From the NCBI GenBank assembly GCA_964630235.1, contig CAZVUO010000005.1:62001-126000 (forward strand): a stretch of DNA of 64,000 bases, given 5' to 3'. The stretch is from JBFLYH01 sp964630235. GTDB taxonomy: Bacteria; Oederibacteriota; JAAXVQ01; JAUVAV01. Shown in pieces: positions 42,804-51,260 of this stretch. The translations under genes and the position numbers were made by a program. The notes under the pieces were generated by a model. That model saw nothing but the letters and a program-made list of their open reading frames with translations. It made no database searches and was not told the origin of the DNA. Within the stretch, counting starts at the first letter, position 1. Every line of letters begins with the position of its first letter.

Positions 42804-44957
42804 ATGGACCGGAAGAGGCGATGGGGTCTGGTGTTGGCTTTCTGTCTGGGAGTCAGTCTGATGGGCGCTACGGCCTGGAGCCAGGAGGAGGCGGTTCCAC
42901 CCGCCGCCCCGCAGGAAGCGACGGCGCCGGAACTTGTTCAACCCGCTCCGCTTCAGGAGCAAGCCCAACCGGAATCATTGGCCGATCTGATTTATATGGG
43001 GGTTTCGGTCGCTTCCAAAAAAACCGAAAGCATTTACGAGGCTCCTGGCGTCGTGTCCGTGATCACCAGCCAGGACATCGCCGATCTGCCGGCCGAGACC
43101 TTGTATGACGTTCTTAAAACCATTCCAGGCGTGACCGTTACCGAATCTTTTTTCGGCTATACGGCCATCAGCTTCCGCGGCATTAAGGAAACCCACTATA
43201 ACAACCGCACCCTGCTGCTGCTCAACGGCACGCCCATCCGGGATGTGATCGTCGGCACGCACTGGCTGGAGGCGATTCCGGCGAGCGTGATCGAGAAAAT
43301 CGAAATTATCCGCGGCCCGGGTTCGGTGCTGTACGGCACCGGCGCCTTCGCGGGCGTCATCAGCGTGATCACCAAAAAGCAAGCTCCCCTGGCGGAGTCC
43401 TCCCATACCGTCGGCAGTAAGCATACCCTGCACGGCGAAGCGGCCGTGGCCCAGCAGGCGGAGGGGTTGAAGTTCCTCCTGGGCGGGTCCTACCACGAGA
43501 GCAAGGGCTACTACGCGGAGGTGCTGGACGAAAACGGCGTGACCGCGCAACTGGGTGATTACGCGTCGGACCCGGATGCGTATGAGAACGATTTCTATAA
43601 TCTCTTCGGTAATTTCTCGTTCTCCGGAGTGGACTTGGATATTTACCATTTTTCGGAAGAAAAAGACAAATTCGGCTTGGTCCCTGTCCATCAGACCACC
43701 GGCGAAGTGGTCATGACCGCCAGCGGAGCCGCGCTGCGCTATGAAACGGATATTGAAACGGTGCACCTCAGCTCGCGCCTCCACTACGGCGAATCGAAGT
43801 ATCACGCGTACATAGACTTTTTCCCGCCCGTGGCCGGCGTGGGCACGCCGATTGACTGCACCAATTCGGGTCAGAAATACGGCCTGGACCTAGACGGCCG
43901 CATGGAAGTGATGGACAACCATGCCGTTGAAGCGGGGCTCTACTACGAAGGGCAGAAAGCCTATCCGTATCAGTGGACCAACATGGTGACCGGCGCGGTC
44001 AGCCCGTATTCCACCTACTTGCGGGAATACTTTACCGACGACCTGTCGGTTTACGCCCAGGTGGACGTGGCGGCGCTTTCTAACTTGCGGGTGGTGGGCG
44101 GTTTGCGCTACAACCACAACCGCGACTATGGAGACACCAATGTGCCGCGCGGCAGCATCATTTACACCGCTCTGGAAAACCTTTTCGTCAAACTTCTGTA
44201 TGGGCAGGCCTACCGCAATCCCACTTTTTTTGAAAAATACGTCAACACCCAAAATGTGCTCTACGGCGACCCGGACTTGAGCCCGGAACGCATCGAGACC
44301 TTGGAACTGAGCACGGACTGGGTGGCGGCCGATGATCATGCTGTGCGTCTGACGCTGTTCTCCCTGTCCACGAATGACATGATCGGCCGGGTGGTGAATT
44401 GGAGCGCAGGCCAGGTGCCGCCTGTGACCTTGCTTGAAGACCGCGGCGCGCCGACCACGCCCACCCGCAATACGCCGGGCTACGGCAACACCAAGGGCCA
44501 GCAGATCAACGGGGTGGAAATCGAGCTGAAAGGACAGCTGCTGGATGAGATGCTGGGCTATACGCTGAATGCCGCGTACAAGGAAGGCAAGGAGAAGACC
44601 GACTGGAGTCCGATCCAGTTTTTGGACCAGATCGTGGGCAATGTGGTGCTGACCAGCAGGATTGACCGGTTCACCACGGCCGTGGGCCTGGAAGTCGTCG
44701 GCCCGCGCAAGGGCAACATTGATCCCGGGGCCGCGGCGCCCGGCTTTACCCGCGGCCAGGAGATTACCGTTCCCTCCTACGCCCTGTTGAACCTCAAGAG
44801 TACCTACGAACTCATGGACAACTGGCGCGTCAGCCTCATCGCGCGAAACCTGCTCGGGCAGGAGGTGCTCTATCCGGAGTACATCCGGCGCCGGATTGAT
44901 GTGGTGCCCGGGGACAGCGGCGTAAACGTGTTCGGCCAAGTGAGCTACCAGTATTGA
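42804..44957 (+). CDS. TonB-dependent outer-membrane receptor
   Basis: A 717-aa receptor. A signal peptide (WGLVLAFCLGVSLMGATAWS) and a Pro/Ala/Gln-rich spacer precede the plug domain (about 65-200: VSVASKKTESIYEAPGVVSV, IPGVTVTESF, LLLLNGTPIRD, IEKIEIIRGPGSVLYGTGA). The remainder is a 22-strand-type barrel ending in VSYQY with the C-terminal aromatic needed for assembly. Substrate is not evident; such receptors import siderophores, cobalamin or other scarce compounds. No tonB, exbB or exbD lies nearby. GGGAGGG precedes the ATG. A solute-binding protein gene follows beyond the E1 element. Confidence 0.92.
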   Translation: MDRKRRWGLVLAFCLGVSLMGATAWSQEEAVPPAAPQEATAPELVQPAPLQEQAQPESLADLIYMGVSVASKKTESIYEAPGVVSVITSQDIADLPAETLYDVLKTIPGVTVTESFFGYTAISFRGIKETHYNNRTLLLLNGTPIRDVIVGTHWLEAIPASVIEKIEIIRGPGSVLYGTGAFAGVISVITKKQAPLAESSHTVGSKHTLHGEAAVAQQAEGLKFLLGGSYHESKGYYAEVLDENGVTAQLGDYASDPDAYENDFYNLFGNFSFSGVDLDIYHFSEEKDKFGLVPVHQTTGEVVMTASGAALRYETDIETVHLSSRLHYGESKYHAYIDFFPPVAGVGTPIDCTNSGQKYGLDLDGRMEVMDNHAVEAGLYYEGQKAYPYQWTNMVTGAVSPYSTYLREYFTDDLSVYAQVDVAALSNLRVVGGLRYNHNRDYGDTNVPRGSIIYTALENLFVKLLYGQAYRNPTFFEKYVNTQNVLYGDPDLSPERIETLELSTDWVAADDHAVRLTLFSLSTNDMIGRVVNWSAGQVPPVTLLEDRGAPTTPTRNTPGYGNTKGQQINGVEIELKGQLLDEMLGYTLNAAYKEGKEKTDWSPIQFLDQIVGNVVLTSRIDRFTTAVGLEVVGPRKGNIDPGAAAPGFTRGQEITVPSYALLNLKSTYELMDNWRVSLIARNLLGQEVLYPEYIRRRIDVVPGDSGVNVFGQVSYQY

Positions 44958-44984
44958 GAACTGCTTTTCGGCGGGCGGGTCTAC

Positions 44985-45168
44985 TAACAGGGTGCTGAAA
45001 AACCCATATCTATTCCGCTAGCATCCTGTACTGGCCCTCCAGGATATTTAAGGCTGGTAGGGCCAGCACCTGACGGTTACTCTGTGAAAAATCGCTGATT
45101 TTTCATGGGGTTTTACACGCGACGCGATCGAAAAAGACCGCTCTGCGGGCTTTTTCACCAGCCTGCTA
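44985..45168 (+). mobile_element. MITE-like element, copy E1
   Basis: A 184-bp non-coding element with imperfect inverted ends (TAACAGGGTGCTGAAAAA and, on the other strand, TAGCAGGCTGGTGAAAAA, 15 of 18 matching) and TA at both outer edges. It contains three hairpins: CTGGCCCT/AGGGCCAG, TGAAAAATC-GCT-GATTTTTCA (45085-45105), and a terminator-like AAAAAGACCGC/GCGGGCTTTTT near its right end. A diverged copy lies inverted at 60094-60268. No transposase is encoded, so it would need one in trans. Confidence 0.7.
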
Positions 45169-45253
45169 CCAGGTGGTTCAAAGAGGCGTTGCGGGTTTTA
45201 CGGCGGCCGGTCAACAGGGGACAGGGGATTAATTGAAACGGGGTGAACGACTC

Positions 45254-46189
45254 ATGCGTAATCGCTCGCGGAAGTGGCGTCTGCTCGGATGGGCCGTGGC
45301 GGCGGGGGTTTTCTTAAGCAGCCTGGCCGTGGGCGGCTGGTGTGCTTCGTCGGCCTATGCCGCGAAAGTCAAAATGCTGCTCAGCCGGAGCTCGGGGCCT
45401 TACGAGGAAGTGCGCAAAGCCATTCAACATTACGCCAACTTCGAATTGGAAGCGACGTTTATTTCCGGCAAAGCCGCGCTGGACAAGGAAATCGTGGCCG
45501 GCTTGTCGCCCCACAATACCCCGCTCGTACTGGCCTTGGGCACCCAGGCCTTGGCGCCGGCGGTCAAACTGGATGCGAACATCCCCCTGGTGTACACCCT
45601 GGTTTTCGACCCGCCCGCGATTCCCGGACGGGCTTCTTCCGGCGTGGTGATTCAGATCAGCCTCCAGGATCAGTTGAACAAACTTAAAGAGATGTTTCCG
45701 GAGCGGAAACAGATCGGCGTTTTGTTCAATCCCATCTACTCCCAAGAACAAGTCAATCAAGCCCGTCAGGCCGCGGACAGCATCGGCTTGAAACTGCTGG
45801 TCGTGCCGGTGGATAAGGCCGCGGACCTGCCGGCGGCCCTGAACCGCCTGAAAGCGGGTTCGTCGGAGCTGATCTGGATGCTCGCGGATCAGACCATCGT
45901 GCATCCGCAATCCGTCAAAACCATCGCGGAGTTTTCCCGGAAGAACAAACTGCCCCTGATCGGGCTGTCCCTCTTTCACGTGCAAACCGGCGCGTACGCG
46001 GCTTTTTCCGTGGATTTCAACGACATTGGACGGCAGACGGTTGAGTTGGCCAAACGCAAACTGGACGGGGACCTTTCGCCGGTGGTGGAGGAACCGCGGA
46101 AAGTGATCATCTATGTCAGCCGCGCGGTGAAGGACCAAATGCAAATCAAGGACATGGCGGAACTCCCCCAGATCGAGTACGTCCCCTAA
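45254..46189 (+). CDS. ABC-type solute-binding protein (ABC_sub_bind / TrpX-like)
   Basis: A 311-aa periplasmic protein with a signal peptide (LLGWAVAAGVFLSSLAVGGWC...AYA) and the two-lobe fold of the PF04392 family. Typical segments are SGVVIQISLQDQLNKLKEMF, KQIGVLFNPIYSQEQVNQAR, and IGLSLFHVQTGAYAAFSVD. Homologues usually work with a permease and ATPase, but none is encoded here. Proximity to the TonB receptor suggests a shared substrate, or a sensing role. ATG 45254 has GGGGTGA upstream; a TTG at 45233 would add seven residues. Confidence 0.82.
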   Translation: MRNRSRKWRLLGWAVAAGVFLSSLAVGGWCASSAYAAKVKMLLSRSSGPYEEVRKAIQHYANFELEATFISGKAALDKEIVAGLSPHNTPLVLALGTQALAPAVKLDANIPLVYTLVFDPPAIPGRASSGVVIQISLQDQLNKLKEMFPERKQIGVLFNPIYSQEQVNQARQAADSIGLKLLVVPVDKAADLPAALNRLKAGSSELIWMLADQTIVHPQSVKTIAEFSRKNKLPLIGLSLFHVQTGAYAAFSVDFNDIGRQTVELAKRKLDGDLSPVVEEPRKVIIYVSRAVKDQMQIKDMAELPQIEYVP

Positions 46190-46199
46190 CCGGGGCTCC

Positions 46200-47573
46200 A
46201 TGGATTTGTTCGACCATGCCGCGGAAGAGCAACCCGGCCTGACGCCTCTCGCCGACCGCCTGCGCCCGCGCAGCCTGGAAGAAATGGCGGGGCAGGACCA
46301 TTTGCTGGCGCCCGGGAAAGTCCTGCGTCAGACCATCGAACACGACCAGCTGCCGTCCATGATTTTTTGGGGACCTCCAGGTTCCGGCAAAACCACGCTG
46401 GCCCGCCTGATTGCCGGCTACACCGGCGCCGAATTCAAATCCTACTCCGCGGTGACCTCCGGCCTGAAGGAATTGCGCGAAGTCCTGGCCGGGGCGCACA
46501 TGCTGAAAAAGCACCACCGCCGGCAGACGATCCTCTTCATTGATGAAATCCACCGGTTCAATAAAGCCCAGCAGGACGCTTTTCTGCCGGCCGTGGAAAA
46601 AGGCACCATTGTCCTGGTGGGGGCCACGACCGAGAATCCCTCTTTTGAAGTGAACGCCGCGCTCCTGTCGCGCTGCCGGGTCTTTGTTCTGAATCCCCTG
46701 ACACCCGGGCATTTACTCGGCATTCTCAAACGCGCGCTTTCGGACGCCGAACGCGGCCTGGGCAAAGAGGGCTGGCAGGCCGAGGAGGCGGCGCTGCGGC
46801 ACCTGGCTTCGCGCGCCCACGGCGACGCGCGGGCCGCGCTCAACGGCCTGGAACTGGCCGCGACCCTGGCCGGAAGCGCCGGGACGAAGACCATCACGCT
46901 GGCCATTGCCGAGGAAGCCTTGCAGAACAAAGCCCTGCGCTACGACCGCGCGGGTGAAGAGCATTTCAACTTGATCTCGGCCCTGCACAAGAGCGTCCGC
47001 GGCTCGGATCCGGACGCCGCGCTGTACTGGCTGGGGCGCATGCTCGAGGCGGGGGAAGATCCGCACTACCTCCTGCGACGCCTGTCGCGGATGGCCAGCG
47101 AGGATATCGGTCTGGCCGATCCGCACGCGTTGACGCTGGCCGCGTCCGCGCGGCAGGTTTTCGAGCTGGTCGGCCTGCCGGAAGGGAAACTGGCGCTGGC
47201 CGAGCTGGCGGTGTATCTGAGCCTGGCGCCCAAAAGCAACGCCTTGGAAGCGGGGTACAACCAGGTGGCGGAAACCATCCGCCGCCAGGGCGAACTGGAC
47301 GTACCGCTTCACATTCGCAATGCGCCGACCAACTTGATGCGGTCGCTGGGCTACGGACGGGAGTACCGCTACGCCCACGCGTACGAAGGGCATTGGGTGC
47401 CCGATGATTATTTGCCTGATGCGCTGCGGAGGGAGCGGTTTTACCGGCCGGGGGATCTGGGATGGGAAGGGGAACGCAAACCGTTGTGGGAAGAGCGTCT
47501 GCGTCAGCGGGAACAGGCCCGCCAGGCGCAGGACCAGCGTCCCCATCCGAACCAGGAGCCGAAAAAAGACTGA
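46200..47573 (+). CDS. rarA: Replication-associated recombination protein RarA (MgsA)
   Basis: A 457-aa AAA+ ATPase of the RarA/MgsA/WRNIP1 family, which acts at stalled replication forks. Walker A is FWGPPGSGKTTLARL, Walker B is ILFIDEIHRFNKAQQD, and sensor 1 is LVGATTENPSFEVN, with SRC as the arginine-finger region. The C-terminal tetramerisation part includes AGEDPHYLLRRLSRMASEDIGLADP and the PLHIRNAPT segment. It begins 11 nt after the binding-protein gene stops. The extreme C-terminus is a charged Gln/Arg-rich tail. Confidence 0.95.
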   Translation: MDLFDHAAEEQPGLTPLADRLRPRSLEEMAGQDHLLAPGKVLRQTIEHDQLPSMIFWGPPGSGKTTLARLIAGYTGAEFKSYSAVTSGLKELREVLAGAHMLKKHHRRQTILFIDEIHRFNKAQQDAFLPAVEKGTIVLVGATTENPSFEVNAALLSRCRVFVLNPLTPGHLLGILKRALSDAERGLGKEGWQAEEAALRHLASRAHGDARAALNGLELAATLAGSAGTKTITLAIAEEALQNKALRYDRAGEEHFNLISALHKSVRGSDPDAALYWLGRMLEAGEDPHYLLRRLSRMASEDIGLADPHALTLAASARQVFELVGLPEGKLALAELAVYLSLAPKSNALEAGYNQVAETIRRQGELDVPLHIRNAPTNLMRSLGYGREYRYAHAYEGHWVPDDYLPDALRRERFYRPGDLGWEGERKPLWEERLRQREQARQAQDQRPHPNQEPKKD

Positions 47574-47642
47574 TATAAAATCTAAATCTGCCGAGTCTAA
47601 TCATATTGATAGAAGGACCTTGTCACGAATCGGGGAGGAAGC

Positions 47643-48380
47643 ATGCCGCAGGCCGTGGTCTCTTCCGGTCCTCCTGCCTCTCGAAAGACACCTTGGTATT
47701 TCATCACCATCCTTGCTTTTTTCATTTTTCCCGTCGTTTTCCTGTGGCGCGCGCTGAAAAGAGAAAATTATCCGGCTTTCTTCAAGAGCGTTGGTTTGGT
47801 CATGCTCTTGGGGTACGCCTGGAGTTACCTGGTCAGCGCCAGCGGGTGGTGGGTCTTCGATCCCGCGTGCATGCTCGGCATCCAGGTGCTACCCAACCTG
47901 CCGCTGGAAGAAGTGTTGTTCTATCCCCTGGGCGGGGCCCTGAGCATTCTTATTTACCAAAAATTAATTTCCGCGAACGCATCCGCCCGGCGGGCCGGCC
48001 CGGGCACTTTCTGCCTGCTGGCGGCCCTCACGCTGGCTGCGGTCGGGATGATTTTTATCGCCCGCGCCCAGCAGGGCCGGTGGGCATTCTATCTGGCCAG
48101 CCAACTGGTGCTGTTCAACGGGTTAACCTTGGCGCTGTGGTGGAAGCCGCGCGCGCGTTTTTTCCTTTGGCCCGCGGCGCTGGCCGTGCTCGGCATGACG
48201 CTGATCGGCTTTTTCTGGAACTGGCTGGCGTTCACCCAGGGATGGTGGAGCTACCATGCGATTTTGGGCTGGATGTTCCCGCCGCGCGTTCCGGTGGATG
48301 ATTGGAACTTTTTCCTGTTCGCGCCCCTGGCCGCGATCTCGCTTTACGGCTGGTTCGGGCCGCAGGAGCCGCCGCCATGA
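47643..48380 (+). CDS. Two-domain lycopene-cyclase-type membrane protein
   Basis: A 245-aa protein with about seven membrane helices. The first half carries the lycopene-cyclase domain motif, GWWVFDPACMLGIQVLPNLP followed by LEEVLFY, with the paired glutamates. The second half repeats the layout (GWWSYHAILGWMFPPRVPVDDWNFFLF), but its motif is PVDD rather than PxEE. CrtYc and CrtYd subunits of heterodimeric cyclases have one such domain each, so this is a fused pair with one altered site. GGGGAGGA precedes the ATG. It overlaps the next gene by 4 nt (ATGA). Confidence 0.75.
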   Translation: MPQAVVSSGPPASRKTPWYFITILAFFIFPVVFLWRALKRENYPAFFKSVGLVMLLGYAWSYLVSASGWWVFDPACMLGIQVLPNLPLEEVLFYPLGGALSILIYQKLISANASARRAGPGTFCLLAALTLAAVGMIFIARAQQGRWAFYLASQLVLFNGLTLALWWKPRARFFLWPAALAVLGMTLIGFFWNWLAFTQGWWSYHAILGWMFPPRVPVDDWNFFLFAPLAAISLYGWFGPQEPPP

Positions 48381-48700
48381 CCTGGCCCTGGTATCTGCTG
48401 CTGGACGCCGGGCTGTGGCTGATCACGCTGGCCGTCATCGGATTCTTCTGGCCGCGCCTGGACGCGGAATGGCGGCGCGGCGCCTGTCTGGCCGCCTGCG
48501 TGGTCATGGTCCTGCAGGTGGGCAATGAGCTGCTCAGCCTGAACGTGTTTCAAGCCTGGAGCTTTTCTCAGGAGCACAACCGCCTGGTCGGGCTGGACCT
48601 TTGGGGAGCGCCGATCGAAGAGTATCTCTTCTGGTTCGCTTTTGCCTGGATGATTCCATTCGGGTACGCGGGTCTGGCCAGCAGGGAAGGCGGCGCCTGA
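48377..48700 (+). CDS. Lycopene-cyclase-domain membrane protein, CrtYc/CrtYd-like
   Basis: A 107-aa protein with three hydrophobic helices and the motif LDLWGAPIEEYLFWFAFAWM, matching the PxEE-centred lycopene cyclase domain. The ATG at 48377 overlaps the stop of the preceding gene, and its own stop overlaps the next ATG (TGATG). This implies a coupled three-gene unit that probably forms one membrane complex. No phytoene synthase or desaturase gene is nearby. Confidence 0.75.
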   Translation: MTWPWYLLLDAGLWLITLAVIGFFWPRLDAEWRRGACLAACVVMVLQVGNELLSLNVFQAWSFSQEHNRLVGLDLWGAPIEEYLFWFAFAWMIPFGYAGLASREGGA

Positions 48701-49089
48701 TGCCCGGGAACGGTCCTGGCGGCGAACCTGGCTCCATCCGCTACGCTTCCGGCCGGAAACGGCTGTATCTGATCTGGTGGGTGGTGGGGGTGCTGGCGCA
48801 GATCGCGGCCTGCCTGCCGGCCGCGTGGAAGCACCTCAGGTGGCGGGCCCTGGCCTGGACCTCGCTGGGATTTATCGCGCTGATGTTCTGCGTGGAAACG
48901 CTGGCGCTGTATTGGGGCTGGTGGGTTTGGAACGAGCAGTTGTTCTGGGGCCCCAAGGTCTGGCTCGTGCCGCTGGAGGAATTCCTGCTTTATTTCCTGG
49001 TCGTTCCTTCCGTGGTGACCATTCAAGTGCTGACGCAGGCCATGTTCTGCCGGCGCGGGGACCCGCGCCCGGCCAACACCGCAAAATAG
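48700..49089 (+). CDS. Lycopene-cyclase-domain membrane protein, CrtYc/CrtYd-like
   Basis: A 129-aa protein with three hydrophobic helices. The motif WGWWVWNEQLFWGPKVWLVP continuing LEEFLLYF shows the same PLEE site as the first gene of the set. A short charged N-terminus precedes the first helix and a basic Pro-rich tail closes it. ATG 48700 shares its A with the stop of the upstream gene. With the two previous genes it makes a run of four cyclase-type domains. Confidence 0.75.
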   Translation: MPGNGPGGEPGSIRYASGRKRLYLIWWVVGVLAQIAACLPAAWKHLRWRALAWTSLGFIALMFCVETLALYWGWWVWNEQLFWGPKVWLVPLEEFLLYFLVVPSVVTIQVLTQAMFCRRGDPRPANTAK

Positions 49090-49091
49090 CC

Positions 49092-49119
49092 TTGTCAGAG
49101 AAACGGTTTCCACTATAAT
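49092..49119 (+). promoter_or_regulatory. Sigma70-type promoter for the 49.2-kb kinase gene
   Basis: TTGTCA (49092-49097), a 16-bp spacer and TATAAT (49114-49119). The predicted transcription start is near 49126, so the kinase must start downstream of the GTG at 49128. Confidence 0.75.
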
Positions 49120-49190
49120 ACGATCACGTGTTCGCAGACCGCATTTGTTCTCCGGCCAACCCGAGTTGCTTGGGCCAAGGGGGGTCCCGG

Positions 49191-50864
49191 GTGAATACCG
49201 CCGCTTCACAGCAGGAATTTCAGCTCTTTCGGCTGTGCCTTCTTCTGACGTTTATCGCCCCGCTTCTGTTCTTGCCTTTTGAACACATCTTTGTCTTGCC
49301 GGAATTTCGCTGGGGCATCTACGCAATCATTTTATTCTCGCTGGCCTACAGCGCGGGGCTGTGGTGGACCACTACGCCGGCGAACCTTCAGATCGGGGCC
49401 CACCTCTTCATTTTGTTCCATTTGCTGGGGGACACGCTGGCGGTCAACCTGCACGCCCCGGCCTACCAGGTGTGGGCCTTTTTCGTGGTCTACACCTGCA
49501 TCGCCATTTTCAATTTAATCCTGGTTCGCTGGCCCGCGCTGGCCTCCATGAACGTGCTGATTTTCGCCGCGTTGACCTTGGTGGTGCTGATTCCCGCGAG
49601 CGGGTTCCGCCGGTCCGTGGAACATTACCAGTTTTGGGGGCTCGGGTTTCCTTTTGTTCTCACCGTGATTTTTGTCTGGTTCGCCCTGCTCTTCATCATC
49701 GGGACCGCTTTGGTGGAAGGCGCCCGCCGCAAGGAAAATCTGCTCAACCGCCAGGTGGCGCAAAAAGACGCCGAGGCGCAGCAGTACCGCACCCAGCTGG
49801 AAACCATTCTCCGGCATCTTTCCGTGGGCGTGGTGATCATTGACGACCGGCTGAATCCCGTGTACACGAACCGGGTGCACTTTGATTTCGCCACGGAAGG
49901 CGGCGCGCTGCGCGAACGGCCGGGAAGCGTCTTTCCCCTGCGGTTTTTACGCGAACAATTTTTGGGCGAACGCGGGCGCCAGCTCCTGGCCTCCCGGCAG
50001 GACATTCTCGGGCACCGGGTGGAATACAGCGCGCCCTCGGGACTGATGAAAATCCTGCGCTATTCCTTCGTCGCCATGCCGCTGACGTCCGACGCCGGCG
50101 CGGCCCTGCGCCTGGTGCTGTTCACCGAGGACATTACGGAGGAAGAAGTGCTGCGGGAAAAGCTGGTGCAGACCAACCAGCTCGCGGAAATGGGGAAGAT
50201 GGCGGCCGGCCTGGTGCACGAAATCAACAATCCGCTCCAGGGGATCAAATTGAACCTGGGCTTGCTCGAGCTCGGGCTGGTCGCGGAAGAAAAAAGAAAG
50301 CAGGTTTTTTCCAACCTGGACGAGGGCGTCGGCCGCATCAACCGCATCACGCGCAGTTTTCTGTCCTTCGCCCGGCAGGAACGCCCCCAGCGCCAGTGGA
50401 CCAAACTGCCCACCTTGCTGCACGACACGCTGAACATGGCGTGCAATTTCAAGCAGCTCTACGACATTCATATCCAGCTGGAGTGCGGAGACGACATCCC
50501 GGCGGTGTCGGTGGACCGGAGCCGCATGGAGATCGTCTTCGTGAATCTCCTGAATAACGCCTGCGACGCCATGTCCGATCAGGGGGGCGAACTGAAGATC
50601 ACCTGTTTCCATGACGACGTCCACGTCGTGATCCGTTTCCAGGACACGGGCAGGGGCATCAAGCAGGAAGACCTTCCGAAAATATTCGTTCCATTTTTCA
50701 CCACCAAGGAACGCGGGTTCGGCACGGGGTTGGGTCTGGCCACGAGCTACGGCATCGTCCGGGAGCACGGGGGCGCGCTGGAGGTGGAGAGCCGGGAGGG
50801 TGCGGGCGCGACGTTCACCATCCGCTTGCCGATTGTGACCCGGGCGGGGATGAACAATGAATAA
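49191..50864 (+). CDS. Membrane histidine kinase with PAS domain
   Basis: A 557-aa kinase with six membrane helices (about residues 10-180), a PAS-like domain (ILRHLSVGVVIIDDRLNPVY), and a kinase core. The phospho-His is in GLVHEINNPLQGIK, followed by NLLNNACDAM, DTGRGI, FVPFFTTK and GTGLGLATSYG. GTG 49191 is chosen because AAGGGGGG precedes it and the promoter makes the upstream GTG almost leaderless. It overlaps the receiver gene by 8 nt, so the pair forms a two-component system. Input signal unknown. Confidence 0.9.
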   Translation: MNTAASQQEFQLFRLCLLLTFIAPLLFLPFEHIFVLPEFRWGIYAIILFSLAYSAGLWWTTTPANLQIGAHLFILFHLLGDTLAVNLHAPAYQVWAFFVVYTCIAIFNLILVRWPALASMNVLIFAALTLVVLIPASGFRRSVEHYQFWGLGFPFVLTVIFVWFALLFIIGTALVEGARRKENLLNRQVAQKDAEAQQYRTQLETILRHLSVGVVIIDDRLNPVYTNRVHFDFATEGGALRERPGSVFPLRFLREQFLGERGRQLLASRQDILGHRVEYSAPSGLMKILRYSFVAMPLTSDAGAALRLVLFTEDITEEEVLREKLVQTNQLAEMGKMAAGLVHEINNPLQGIKLNLGLLELGLVAEEKRKQVFSNLDEGVGRINRITRSFLSFARQERPQRQWTKLPTLLHDTLNMACNFKQLYDIHIQLECGDDIPAVSVDRSRMEIVFVNLLNNACDAMSDQGGELKITCFHDDVHVVIRFQDTGRGIKQEDLPKIFVPFFTTKERGFGTGLGLATSYGIVREHGGALEVESREGAGATFTIRLPIVTRAGMNNE

Positions 50865-51219
50865 CCGCTCCGCCCGCATTCTGATGGTGGATGATGAGGC
50901 GGCCATCCGCCAGGCGGTGAACTGGTTCCTGACCGATGCCGGCTATCGCGTGGACGAGGCTGAAAACGGCCTGGAAGCCCTGGACCTGGTCAAGGCCGGC
51001 CCGTATGATCTTGTCATCCTGGATTTAAAAATGCCCTATCTGGATGGGCGCCAGTTTCTTGAGGCCATGCGCGAAAATCACCTGCGCATTCCCGTCCTGG
51101 TGATCTCCGCGATCGAAAGCGGCGAAAAACTGTATCAGGAGCACGGCCGCTTGATCAAGACCTTCAGCCTTCCCCAGTTGAAATCGCAGGTCGAAAAAAT
51201 ATTGTCCGGCCGGCTATAA
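50857..51219 (+). CDS. Single-domain response regulator, partner of the upstream kinase
   Basis: A 120-aa CheY-like receiver with VDDEAA and the phosphoacceptor Asp in VILDLKMPYLDG, and a Ser in the switch position (LVISAIE). The conserved Lys is present (LIKTFSL), but the usual following proline is replaced by Thr. No output domain is attached, so it may act by protein contact or as a relay. It overlaps the kinase gene. Confidence 0.88.
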   Translation: MNNRSARILMVDDEAAIRQAVNWFLTDAGYRVDEAENGLEALDLVKAGPYDLVILDLKMPYLDGRQFLEAMRENHLRIPVLVISAIESGEKLYQEHGRLIKTFSLPQLKSQVEKILSGRL

Positions 51220-51260
51220 ACCCGGGGAATCCGGAACATCACGCCTGTCAAGGAGCGTCT

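Noticed and set aside
45170..45215. Second sigma54 promoter before the solute-binding protein gene (GG...TTGC)
   Set aside because: The GG to GC spacing is 14 bp rather than the required 10.
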